From assembly GCA_964546435.1 (NCBI GenBank), contig CAZJKJ010000006.1:26694-90693 (forward strand): a stretch of DNA of 64,000 nucleotides, read 5' to 3'. The notes beneath the pieces were generated by a model. It saw only the letters and a program-made list of their open reading frames with translations, searched no databases and was not told the origin of the DNA. This document shows, one piece after another, positions 17,744 to 26,476 of this stretch. Every line of letters begins with the position of its first letter. The stretch's first letter is position 1. Source of the DNA: CAYNST01 sp964546435 (GTDB lineage Bacteria > Pseudomonadota > Gammaproteobacteria > Pseudomonadales > Cellvibrionaceae). Both the position numbers and the translations under genes were made by a program.

Positions 17744-20524
17744 ATGAGCAAGTACGGATATGAGGACGTTAAGGCAACGGTCATGAAGAGGCTTCGTAAA
17801 GAAGAAACCGTCACCGCTGATAAAATTTTGAAAGAATTGAATGCGCTTCTCGACGCTTTTGAATCGGCGGATATGGTTGACGAAGTCGATCGCGACCTGC
17901 TCTACCGGGAGATTTACAGCCAAGTCAGTGTCTGGCAGCCAGATCCATCGAGTTTGCGCGACAAAAAACACAAGAATTGGCTTCCTGAGCGCAAAGCCGA
18001 AATCAAGTGGGGTTTCTGGAGGCGATATCAACAGTATCTCGAGGAAGAAAAGAGCTGGTCTACTGATGTTACCGGGAAGCTGGATGTGGTCACAAATGAT
18101 ATCCTGGGTGACGTTGGAAACCCGACGCAGTCAGGAGCATGGGATCGGCGGGGTATGGTCGTCGGCGATGTACAATCAGGCAAAACAGCAAACTATACGG
18201 GACTTATCTGCAAGGCGGTGGACGCGGGATACAAGCTCGTTATAGTGCTGGCGGGCATGACGAATGATTTGCGCAGTCAAACACAGTCCCGCCTTGATGC
18301 AGAATTCCTTGGTTTTGAGAGTGAACTTGGTAAGCTTCACGAAAGCGGAAGCCGCATCGGTGTGGGAAAAATTGAAGATCACGGTCAACTGATTGTTCAG
18401 CCACTTACGTACAGCGCTCATGGTGGAGACTTTCGGGCCAGAAACGGTTCTAACGTTCAGCTTGGTGGCAATCCCCTGCTGCTTGTCGTGAAGAAAAATA
18501 CCTCAGTTCTCGAACGCATTATCAGCTGGGTTGAGGGTCAATCCCAGACCAACCCAGAAACCGGTGAAAAAATCGTCAACGGCATTCCTCTTTTACTGCT
18601 GGATGACGAGGCTGATAACGCATCAGTAAACACGAAGGACCCCGAGAGAGATCCTACAGCCATTAACCGGGCCATAAGGAAAATACTGAAGACGTTTTCT
18701 CAGAGCTCATACATCGGTTATACCGCCACGCCTTTTGCCAATATCTTCATTCTTCCTCCGGATGAAGAGAGAGAAAGGTCAGAGTACGGCGAGGATCTTT
18801 TCCCACGAAGCTTTATCTACTACATCGATCCCCCGAGTAACTATATCGGGGCGACGAAGGTCTTCGGACTTTCAGATAACATCGACGGCCTGTCTTCCGA
18901 AGACAAGAGTCTTCCTCTCATCAGGCACGCCGAAGATGCCGGGCAGTATTTCCCTGCCAAGCATAAAAAACACCTTCCGGTAGATGGCCTGCCTGACACG
19001 ATGATTGAAGCAATCCGAACGTTTATTCTGTCCTGCGCTGCCCGCCGGGTCAGGGGGCAGAAGAATGTTCACAACACAATGCTGATTCATGTGACCAGAT
19101 TAAATGACGTACAGGGAAAGGTTATTGAACTGGTAAAAAATGAACTGGTCTGCATTCAAAGGTCTCTTGAATTCAATACAGGAGCACAATGGAAGGAGCT
19201 TTTAGCAGAGCTGGAAAATCTCTGGGAGAAAGATTTCGTTGTGAGCACCGCTTCTATCATCAAGCGGATAGGTGATCCGCTTATAACCCCGATCCTGTGG
19301 AGTGAGGTATCCAAAGAACTGTCAGAAGCCGCGCTGAAGATTCAAGTCAGGGGTATCAATGGCATGGCTGAAGGTGTTCTTGACTATGCGGAAAACCCGA
19401 AAGGTCTGAATGTTATCGCGATTGGCGGAGATAAGCTGTCCCGTGGTCTTACCCTCGACGGACTGAGCGTCAGCTACTATACCCGTCCGACTAAAAACTA
19501 TGACACGCTGCTTCAGATGGGACGCTGGTTCGGATACAGACCCGGATATCTCGATTTGTGCCGACTTTATACTACTGAAGAAATTGATGGATGGTATCAG
19601 CATATTGCGGTCGCAACTGAAGAGCTGAAGCGTGAGTTCAAGCTTATGGCGCTTAGCAGCCTGACACCTGAAGACTACGGACTTAAAATCAGAACACATG
19701 CGAATGGCCTGAGTATCACTGCGGCCAACAAGATCAGAAGCGGCAAAAAAATGCGGGTTACATTCTCCGACACCCTGGCTCAGACAACAGTTTTTGATAA
19801 GAAGAAAGATACGCAGCTACATAACTTCCTGCATGTCGATAAGTGGATCGAAGGACTTGGGCCATTTGACGGCAGAAAGAGAAATAATTATCTGTGGAAC
19901 GAAGTCAATTCCGATCAAATTCACTCGCTCTTGACCGGATTTAAGATTCACCCCTTTTCGCGGGGAGCCGACCCTGGGCTCATCAGCAAATACATTGAGA
20001 AAGTTAACGACTTTGACGAGCTCATCTCATGGACAGTGGCCCTGATGTCGAGCAGCACTGCCAAAATCCAGCACACTGTCGGTGGACATCTGACCGGCCT
20101 GATAGTGCGTAATGCTGACGATTCTGAAAATGACCTTTACAGACTGAAGAAGGCCAACATTATCAGCCCGGAGGACCAACACATTGACCTTACTGATTCC
20201 CAGGTTGCTGCAGCTCTAGCGGCTACGGTAAATGCCTGGGAAAGAGGTACGCCAAGGACAGGGGCGGGCGCAAAGTACAAGTCCAAGCCCACTTCGCCCA
20301 GCGGTCCCTTCATACGCCAGACAAGGAGCTCCCGGCGAGGCCTGCTGCTGATTTACCCGCTGGACTCCAGCGAGGTGAAGCTAGGCGGAGAACGGTTCAC
20401 AGCCATGCCCATCATCGGCATGGCGATGAGTTTCCCCGTGAGCAACAAGAGCACCACGGTCGAGTACCAGGCAAACACCAAGTACTGGGTTGACCGTTAT
20501 GGAGATGACGAAGAAGATGTTTAA
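17744..20524 (+). CDS. Z1-domain P-loop (superfamily-II helicase-like) ATPase
   Basis: 926 residues. Walker A is GDVQSGKT (141-148), Walker B DDEAD (287-291), motif III-like GYTATPFAN (325-333). A second RecA-like lobe carries LSRGLTLDGL and QMGRWFGYR (591-599), the latter containing the likely arginine finger (R594 or R599). These are the defining blocks of Z1 proteins. It probably couples ATP hydrolysis to DNA remodelling or translocation with the GHKL partner. The N-terminal ~120 residues are helical and specific to the family. It starts immediately after the GHKL stop codon (TAGATG) and its end overlaps the DUF4420 gene. Confidence 0.92.
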   Translation: MSKYGYEDVKATVMKRLRKEETVTADKILKELNALLDAFESADMVDEVDRDLLYREIYSQVSVWQPDPSSLRDKKHKNWLPERKAEIKWGFWRRYQQYLEEEKSWSTDVTGKLDVVTNDILGDVGNPTQSGAWDRRGMVVGDVQSGKTANYTGLICKAVDAGYKLVIVLAGMTNDLRSQTQSRLDAEFLGFESELGKLHESGSRIGVGKIEDHGQLIVQPLTYSAHGGDFRARNGSNVQLGGNPLLLVVKKNTSVLERIISWVEGQSQTNPETGEKIVNGIPLLLLDDEADNASVNTKDPERDPTAINRAIRKILKTFSQSSYIGYTATPFANIFILPPDEERERSEYGEDLFPRSFIYYIDPPSNYIGATKVFGLSDNIDGLSSEDKSLPLIRHAEDAGQYFPAKHKKHLPVDGLPDTMIEAIRTFILSCAARRVRGQKNVHNTMLIHVTRLNDVQGKVIELVKNELVCIQRSLEFNTGAQWKELLAELENLWEKDFVVSTASIIKRIGDPLITPILWSEVSKELSEAALKIQVRGINGMAEGVLDYAENPKGLNVIAIGGDKLSRGLTLDGLSVSYYTRPTKNYDTLLQMGRWFGYRPGYLDLCRLYTTEEIDGWYQHIAVATEELKREFKLMALSSLTPEDYGLKIRTHANGLSITAANKIRSGKKMRVTFSDTLAQTTVFDKKKDTQLHNFLHVDKWIEGLGPFDGRKRNNYLWNEVNSDQIHSLLTGFKIHPFSRGADPGLISKYIEKVNDFDELISWTVALMSSSTAKIQHTVGGHLTGLIVRNADDSENDLYRLKKANIISPEDQHIDLTDSQVAAALAATVNAWERGTPRTGAGAKYKSKPTSPSGPFIRQTRSSRRGLLLIYPLDSSEVKLGGERFTAMPIIGMAMSFPVSNKSTTVEYQANTKYWVDRYGDDEEDV

Positions 20525-21530
20525 GGATCTTTGGACTAACCTTGAAGCATCTGTGAGCCATAAAGCTGGGCCAGGCACAGCCAAACGTCTGGTCGGTTTG
20601 GATGCGATATGTCCAATGTTCATTGGTGTAAAGTCCCCGGGAATGCTGCGCACCTTCATTCTTGAGGTTCCAAAGAGCAGCGCGCCGCTGCCGGATATCG
20701 GTGTCTCGAGAGGACTCGATTTTACCGTTCAGATTACGGGGAATGAAATCCTGCCGGATCACGTGAGCCTGATACTTTCATCCTGCGCCGTTGGGTATAA
20801 CGACATATTTGCGTCTATCACGGAAGATCTTTTCAGCAAGCTTCATCCTCTCACCAGAAGGAAGGAAGTCATTGCAGGTTTCTTTACCCGAGTCCGGCTC
20901 TGGCAGATTTTCTTTGACAAGCTGGGAGAAGGAGGTCTATCAGAAGAATCTCAGCGTGGTCTGTACGGTGAGCTCCGATTCTTAAGAGATTATGTTTTTC
21001 CTGTTGCAGCCAGTCTGGAGAGAGCGGTGGTCGCGTGGACCGGCCCCAGAAGCAGGCAGCATGACTTCCAGTTTGGTGCCGTCTCAGTAGAGGTGAAAAC
21101 ATGTGCCTCAAAACAGCATCAGAAACTTCAGATCGCCAGTGAACAGCAGCTTGACGAAACAACCGTTGAAAAGCTCTACCTTTATTATCTTTCAGTTGCG
21201 CTCATCGAAGGTGGGGCTGATACATTACCGGTCCTTATTGATGACATCAGAGCCATTCTAATACCTCACCCGGGTGCCCTCTCAGAGTTTGATAATCTGC
21301 TGATCGAAGCGGGCTATGTCGACTCGCACAGAGCAAAATACGACCCCACTGGGTACTCGATCAGGGAGTCTGCAGCTTTCATAGTGAAAGGCAATTTTCC
21401 AAGAGTTCGTGAGAGTGATATTCGCCTGGGCGTCGGCGACGTGAAGTACTCCATCTCCGTCGCACAATGTAGAACCTATGAAGTACCCTCTTCAGAAATT
21501 TCACTGGAAATCGGGGAGACCTGTGGATGA
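20517..21530 (+). CDS. PD-(D/E)XK motif protein (DUF4420)
   Basis: 337 residues from ATG 20517 (MFKDLWTNLE); the alternatives TTG 20490, ATG 20499 and ATG 20505 only lengthen the N-terminus. The nuclease-like core is visible as GLYGELRFL (E152), then W-T-G...QHDF (D183) and EVK (E192, K194), with the D-x8-ExK spacing expected of PD-(D/E)XK enzymes. It is therefore the strongest candidate nuclease of the system besides Vsr. The ~150-residue N-terminal beta-rich region may bind DNA or partner proteins. It overlaps Z1 by eight bases and AIPR by four (ATGA). Confidence 0.88.
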   Translation: MFKDLWTNLEASVSHKAGPGTAKRLVGLDAICPMFIGVKSPGMLRTFILEVPKSSAPLPDIGVSRGLDFTVQITGNEILPDHVSLILSSCAVGYNDIFASITEDLFSKLHPLTRRKEVIAGFFTRVRLWQIFFDKLGEGGLSEESQRGLYGELRFLRDYVFPVAASLERAVVAWTGPRSRQHDFQFGAVSVEVKTCASKQHQKLQIASEQQLDETTVEKLYLYYLSVALIEGGADTLPVLIDDIRAILIPHPGALSEFDNLLIEAGYVDSHRAKYDPTGYSIRESAAFIVKGNFPRVRESDIRLGVGDVKYSISVAQCRTYEVPSSEISLEIGETCG

Positions 21531-23587
21531 ACCAGAAGGACGCGCTTAATTCGTTTAGTGAAGACCTGCTGCAGGAAGTACTGACAGGGACAGACGATCC
21601 GGATGACGGCGGGTTCAAGGTAGACCAGTTCACTCGAACGGTCGCAGATTACCTCATCGACGCCGGTGAAATTGAAGAGATAAACATCTGCTTCTATAAA
21701 TCCAGAGGAATGCAGCTTAACGGTTACAACGTAAACCAGGATGAGGATTGCTTAGACATATTTGTATCAATTTTCAATCAGCAGGTGCCCCCTGTCACTG
21801 TTTCAAAGGCGCAGTGCGAAACAGCTTTTAGACAGGCGGAATCCTGTCTCCGAAAGGGTCTTTCCGGGTTGCACCGTACACTCGAAGAATCATCGGAAAG
21901 TTACGACGCCTTTCAGAGAGTGTATGATCTCAAGGACAGTCTTGTCAGTTGCAGAATATTTTTATTGACTGATGGTATTGTAAATCAGGATGTCTTTCAC
22001 TTCGACGATGACGGTGACATTTCAGTTTCTCTGAACGTGTGGGATGTTGCACGTCTTTACCGTCTTGTCAGTTCTGGAAAAAAATACGAATCCATTGAAA
22101 TTAACTTTCGTGAGGAATTTGGTCAGAGTATTCCCTGTCTTTCTCTCGCTGACCCTAAATCAGATTACAAGGGTTACCTTGCTGTCATTCCAGGAGAAAT
22201 TCTTGCCAGCATTTACGAAAAATATGGACCACGTTTGCTTGAAAGAAACGTCAGATCATTTCTACAAGCTAGAGGTAGCGTAAACAAAGGAATCCGCAAT
22301 ACTATCATTAAAGAACCTCATCGCTTCTTCGCTTACAATAATGGTGTTTCAGCAACCGCTGATGACATCGAGTTTGACAAAGAGAGCGGACTGTCGATTG
22401 CGAAGATCCGCAATCTGCAGATTGTAAATGGCGGTCAGACCACAGCCTCGCTTTACTACACTGCCAAGAAAGACAAGGCTGATCTGCAGGGAATTTTTGT
22501 TCAGGCAAAAATATCGGTAATCCCGGAAGAGCATCTTGAGGATATCGTTCCACTCATCTCACGGTTTGCCAACAGCCAGAACAAAGTTAACGATGCTGAC
22601 TTCTACGCAAACGACCCATTCCATGTAGAAATTGAAGGTCTCTCCCGGACAACCTGGGCGCCTGCGATTGACGGCTCCAGCAGGCAGTCCAAGTGGTTTT
22701 ACGAACGGGCAAGAGGACAATATCTCGACGCGAAGGCTAGAGAGGGAACGCCAGCGAGGAAACGCCAGTTTGATGCAACGTTTCCCACTCACCAGAAGTT
22801 TACAAAGACAGATCTAGCGAAGTACGAAAATACATGGATACAGCTTCCGCACATTGTCAGTCTTGGTGCACAGAAAAATTTTAATGATTTTACAATCAGA
22901 CTTAAGGAGCGAGGACGCGTCGATGTCGATGGCAGGTATTTTGAACATCTGGTAGCTAAAGCAATTATCTTCAGTAAAGCTGACCGAATTGTCCGCGAAC
23001 AAAATTTTGGTGGGTACAAGGCGAACATTGTTGCTTATACGATAGCCTATATTTCCAATCACACATCTCAGCGAATTGACCTGGATAAAATCTGGAGGAG
23101 CCAGAATATATCCGTAGCGCTTCAACAGACAATTCGCGATGTTTCAATAGCGGTATATCGCGTCATTGCCTCCCCCCCCAACGGAAAGAACGTTACAGAG
23201 TGGTGCAAGCGTAAGGAGTGCTGGGAAAAGGTTAAAGACATGAATATCCGCATGGACCCGGCGCTGGCACATGAACTTATTGATATATCTCGTCCTGTAA
23301 ATCAAAAAAGTGGTAATCAGGGTCTAAACGCCCCTAATAAGGGTGAGCAACTCATGATTGATGAAGTTACAGCTGTGCCTGCTGAAATATGGTTCCAGAT
23401 CTCCAAATGGTCGAAGGAGACGGGAAATCTCCAGCCTTGGCAACGAAGTCTTGCATTCTCCCTGGGCAAACTTACTAGCCGATCCAGCCAAATAAGCGTA
23501 AAGCAGGCAAAGCATGGCGCAGCCATCTTTGATGAGGTGCGCCGGCTTGGTTTCAAACCGGAAAAGAATACTGATACGGACGAGTGA
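21527..23587 (+). CDS. AIPR (abortive infection phage resistance) family protein
   Basis: 686 residues. AIPR-family blocks are clear in the middle: FLQARGSVNKGIRNTI, FFAYNNGVSATA, QIVNGGQTTASLY, FANSQNKVNDADF and SKWFYERARGQY. The family was named from abortive-infection plasmid genes and recurs as the last gene of MutL-Z1-DUF4420 operons. The molecular activity is not established; the conserved NGGQTT and RGxxNKGI blocks look like an active or nucleotide-binding site (inference). It is coupled to the preceding gene by ATGA. No terminator follows directly, and the transcript probably ends in the 460-base spacer. Confidence 0.9.
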   Translation: MNQKDALNSFSEDLLQEVLTGTDDPDDGGFKVDQFTRTVADYLIDAGEIEEINICFYKSRGMQLNGYNVNQDEDCLDIFVSIFNQQVPPVTVSKAQCETAFRQAESCLRKGLSGLHRTLEESSESYDAFQRVYDLKDSLVSCRIFLLTDGIVNQDVFHFDDDGDISVSLNVWDVARLYRLVSSGKKYESIEINFREEFGQSIPCLSLADPKSDYKGYLAVIPGEILASIYEKYGPRLLERNVRSFLQARGSVNKGIRNTIIKEPHRFFAYNNGVSATADDIEFDKESGLSIAKIRNLQIVNGGQTTASLYYTAKKDKADLQGIFVQAKISVIPEEHLEDIVPLISRFANSQNKVNDADFYANDPFHVEIEGLSRTTWAPAIDGSSRQSKWFYERARGQYLDAKAREGTPARKRQFDATFPTHQKFTKTDLAKYENTWIQLPHIVSLGAQKNFNDFTIRLKERGRVDVDGRYFEHLVAKAIIFSKADRIVREQNFGGYKANIVAYTIAYISNHTSQRIDLDKIWRSQNISVALQQTIRDVSIAVYRVIASPPNGKNVTEWCKRKECWEKVKDMNIRMDPALAHELIDISRPVNQKSGNQGLNAPNKGEQLMIDEVTAVPAEIWFQISKWSKETGNLQPWQRSLAFSLGKLTSRSSQISVKQAKHGAAIFDEVRRLGFKPEKNTDTDE

Positions 23588-23754
23588 CGAGTTATGTTGC
23601 GTTCCGAACGACTTTTATCGCTACGTAGTTGACGCGAAATTGTGCAAATATTAGGTAGCTGGCGAAAGTAAATCGAGTGCGCCAGCCGCGTATCTGAAAA
23701 AAGATGAGAAGGAATTTCACAACTTACGCTCACCCTTCACTGCCTAACCGCGTC

Positions 23755-23776
23755 ATCCTGCGCGAAGTCGCAGGAT
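23755..23776. repeat. Perfect 8-bp inverted repeat of the GTCATCCTG-x-GCGAA type
   Basis: ATCCTGCG-CGAAGT-CGCAGGAT, inside GTCATCCTGCGCGAAGTCG. A related, less perfect motif (GTCATCCTGAGCGAAATCG) occurs at 57382-57400. Such motifs are dispersed intergenic repeats in many bacteria. Here it follows the AIPR gene and could stabilise or end its transcript. Confidence 0.55.
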
Positions 23777-23966
23777 CCACCGTCGTCTTCGCATAGGAAA
23801 GGGCGGCGAGCAGTTCTGACCGGTTTTTGATGAAACTATGTTTTGTGCACGTTCCAGGTTGCCGAATAACTCAAAGCTACTCGGCTGCGGGATAGGGTCA
23901 TTGTTAGTCTGGTTTAACGCCGCAAAAGCAACGCCGATGGCTTTTCACCAACCGTCCAGATTTGTC

Positions 23967-23996
23967 TACAGGTTTCGAGTTGAGCTGTACTATAAT
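23967..23996 (+). promoter_or_regulatory. Candidate sigma-70 promoter of the DUF3015 gene
   Basis: A consensus TATAAT at 23991-23996, 54 bases before the ATG. The -35 region is poor (nothing closer than TACAGG at the right spacing), so the call rests on the -10 box and position. Confidence 0.4.
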
Positions 23997-24049
23997 TCCG
24001 GCGGCACTGTGTGCCTACTTAAGAAATTTATAGTAATCAGGGAAATTAT

Positions 24050-24544
24050 ATGAAGAAATTGACACTTGCCACTATGGCCATTCTTGGCTGCATGTCCATC
24101 AACGGTCATGCACGTGAATTCGCAGACATCTACACCGACTGCGGTCTGGGTGCCATGATTGCGCCTACCAACGCTGCGGTTGCAGCGGTGACCAACGTGA
24201 CTTGGGATCTGGGCACGACTGCCATTTCCTCTAATGCCTCTTCTGAAGACTCTTGTAAAGGCGGCCAGGAGCGCGCCGCTGCTCTTATATATCAGGCCTA
24301 TCCTTCTGTTGAATCTGATCTGGCCGCCGGCCAGGGTGAGTACATCAGTGCTCTGCTGAATACTGCGGGCTGCGATGCGGCGGCGCATGCTGATATCGTC
24401 AATGCACTGCGTTCTGATCTGGCAGTGCTGACGGCTCAAGAAGGCTATGACACAAGCTCGCGCGAACAAAAAGCCGGTAGCCTGTACGGTTCTATGACGC
24501 AAACTCTAAGCTCCTCGTTTGCGCACGCTTGCCCGCTGAGTTGA
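24050..24544 (+). CDS. DUF3015 family exported protein
   Basis: A 164-residue exported protein: Sec signal at 1-21 (ATMAILGCMSINGHA), then the family block DCGLGAMIAPTNAAVAAVTN and VTWDLGTTAISSN, with four or more cysteines (DCGLG, DSCKGG, AGCDAA, HACPLS) likely paired in disulfides. The family is widespread in Gammaproteobacteria and its function is unknown. An AT-rich leader and good -10 box precede it, and a strong intrinsic terminator follows 45 bases past the stop. It is therefore a self-contained transcription unit. Confidence 0.85.
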   Translation: MKKLTLATMAILGCMSINGHAREFADIYTDCGLGAMIAPTNAAVAAVTNVTWDLGTTAISSNASSEDSCKGGQERAAALIYQAYPSVESDLAAGQGEYISALLNTAGCDAAAHADIVNALRSDLAVLTAQEGYDTSSREQKAGSLYGSMTQTLSSSFAHACPLS

Positions 24545-24569
24545 ATTCCATTGATTATCGGATAAGTTC

Positions 24570-26453
24570 TTGTTTGAAAATGCAGTCGCCCGGCTCTTGA
24601 GCCGGGTTTTTTGTTTTCTTGCGGCGCTAAGTTTTGCCGCTGACGCCGTTACTGAACCACAGGCGACGACTGCGCTTGTCGAAACGGCGCAGAACGATTT
24701 GCGTCTGCAAGACGCACCGACCTGGCGGCGCCTGCTGCATTTCAGGCCCGGCGAAACAAAAAGTGAAATTCTCTCACCAGACTTTTTTCTCGATGCTGGG
24801 GGCAATCGCTCGGCGGAGAGAGAACTTGCCGCCACCCTTACTGCGTTCAACAACCCGGACGATGCTACGGCCATCTGCCGCTTTCCAGCCCGATTCCTCT
24901 GGTTGAGTCAATACTTTGATTTTGGTCGAAGTCTTGGCGAGTGCACCCGCTTGAATACCTGGGCCAAAACCGAAAAATTGCGGTCGATCAGTCTGATTCT
25001 GGTGAGCGGGTATTTCGGAAATCCCGCGTCCACATTTGGCCATTCATTGCTACGGATTAACAACGCCGACAGTACCGGACGTCTTGGCCTTCTGGACATG
25101 GGTATCAATTTCGGTGCCTTGGTGCCCGCCAACGAGCTGGCTCCGGTCTATATAGTGAGGGGCTTGTTTGGCGGGTATCTGGCCGGCTTTTCAGACCGGG
25201 AATATTACTCACAGGACCAGACTTATTCGCGAACAGAGCTGCGCGATATGTGGGAGTACGAATTGGCGCTGTCTGACTTTCAGCAGCAGTTGATTGTCTA
25301 TCACCTGTTCGAGATTGTGGGAAAGAAATTTCAGTATTATTTTCTTGAAGAAAACTGTGCTTATCGACTTGCCGAGCTGATCGAGCTGGCGCTGGATCGG
25401 GATTTAACGTCCGGCTTCCGCACCTGGTATGTGCCGGTGGAACTCTTTCACAGACTCAAGGCAATTGAACAGAAGGAGAACCGCTCAATCCTTGGCGACG
25501 CTAAGTATATTGCATCGGATGAGCGGCTTCTGTACCAGGCGTTTTTGCAGCTCGAACCCACTGCGCGGGAAGCGTCACTGGAATTTATTGCGACCGACGG
25601 GAAAGCCGAGCTGCCTGATGGGCTCAGTGACCTTGAGCGCGCAGATATGCTAAACGCGCTCATCAGTTTTTATCAGTATAAAACCGTCAACGCCAAAGAA
25701 GGCGAGGGCGATCACTTCCAGCATTTGCGCAACCAACTGCTCCGCGATCGCCTGAGTTACCCACCGCGCAAGCAAGTTTTGACAGTGCCCGTGCGGCGCT
25801 CGCCCGCCGATGGCAGCAGGCCGAGCCGCATCGGCGTGGGAGTGGGGGATGCCACTGGATCCGGTGCCAACGTCCAGCTCAGTTTCTCTGCATTCCATTA
25901 CGACGAAATTGGTAATAACACCCTGGAAGGATCATCGCTGATCGTGATGGACGGACGGCTGGGTCTGACTGAAGACTCAACGACCTATGTCCACCATCTG
26001 GATCTGGTACGGGCGAGCAAACACACGCTGCACCCCTTCGATCTGCCCGGACAAAGCTGGTTCTCCTGGGACTTGGCACTGGGGATTAAGCAACAGCGTC
26101 TGGATTGCCAGGACTGCACCACGGGTTACGCAAACTACGGCTTTGGGCGGACGCTCGCCGCAGGCGATACCGGGCAATTGCACGCGAAATTATTCGCCGA
26201 ATACATGACTCGTGAGGATGCGGTCATCCTGCGCCCGTCACTCGGGTACATTTTCAACGCGTCACCTCGCTGGGCAATGCAGCTGGCTGTTGCACGGGAT
26301 TTTGACGTCCACAACGGTGAGCGCCTTTGGCGGGCGTCACTGTTGACCCGCTACAGCTTTGGCCCGGACTGGGAAATGCGATTGGCAGTGGACGCGGAAT
26401 CAGCAGGGGAATTTACCCGGGAAGTCAGCCTTGGCCTTTTCCGGCGCTTTTGA
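24570..26453 (+). CDS. DUF4105 (Lnb-type N-terminal periplasmic domain) envelope protein
   Basis: 627 residues as read from TTG 24570. The hydrophobic signal (VFCFLAALSFAADA) is partly encoded by the T-tract of the upstream gene's terminator; TTG 24597 is an alternative start just inside it. The DUF4105 core spans about 140-300: SGYFGNPASTFGHSLLRIN, MGINFGA and ENCAYRLAELIE. The fixed GHSLL His and ENC Cys recall the NlpC/P60-like cysteine-peptidase fold (inference). The C-terminal ~230 residues are aromatic-rich alternating beta strands ending in F, like an outer-membrane beta-barrel. Function unknown; a surface-anchored enzyme is plausible. Confidence 0.8.
   Translation: MFENAVARLLSRVFCFLAALSFAADAVTEPQATTALVETAQNDLRLQDAPTWRRLLHFRPGETKSEILSPDFFLDAGGNRSAERELAATLTAFNNPDDATAICRFPARFLWLSQYFDFGRSLGECTRLNTWAKTEKLRSISLILVSGYFGNPASTFGHSLLRINNADSTGRLGLLDMGINFGALVPANELAPVYIVRGLFGGYLAGFSDREYYSQDQTYSRTELRDMWEYELALSDFQQQLIVYHLFEIVGKKFQYYFLEENCAYRLAELIELALDRDLTSGFRTWYVPVELFHRLKAIEQKENRSILGDAKYIASDERLLYQAFLQLEPTAREASLEFIATDGKAELPDGLSDLERADMLNALISFYQYKTVNAKEGEGDHFQHLRNQLLRDRLSYPPRKQVLTVPVRRSPADGSRPSRIGVGVGDATGSGANVQLSFSAFHYDEIGNNTLEGSSLIVMDGRLGLTEDSTTYVHHLDLVRASKHTLHPFDLPGQSWFSWDLALGIKQQRLDCQDCTTGYANYGFGRTLAAGDTGQLHAKLFAEYMTREDAVILRPSLGYIFNASPRWAMQLAVARDFDVHNGERLWRASLLTRYSFGPDWEMRLAVDAESAGEFTREVSLGLFRRF
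24589..24617 (+). terminator. Rho-independent terminator of the DUF3015 gene
   Basis: CCCGGCT-CTTG-AGCCGGG followed by TTTTTTGTTTT. It lies inside the 5' end of the next open frame, so read-through into the DUF4105 gene would be limited and its signal peptide shares these bases. Confidence 0.8.
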
Positions 26454-26476
26454 CAGGTCCTGTTTCGGTTCATGGT

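Larger units (their letters stand above)
23588..24049. other. Right boundary spacer of the defence island
   Basis: A 462-base stretch without a supported gene. It includes one perfect short hairpin and a good -10 box for the next gene, both listed separately. Composition returns towards the GC-richer backbone. No tRNA or obvious direct repeat matching the left side of the island was found by eye. Confidence 0.5.
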
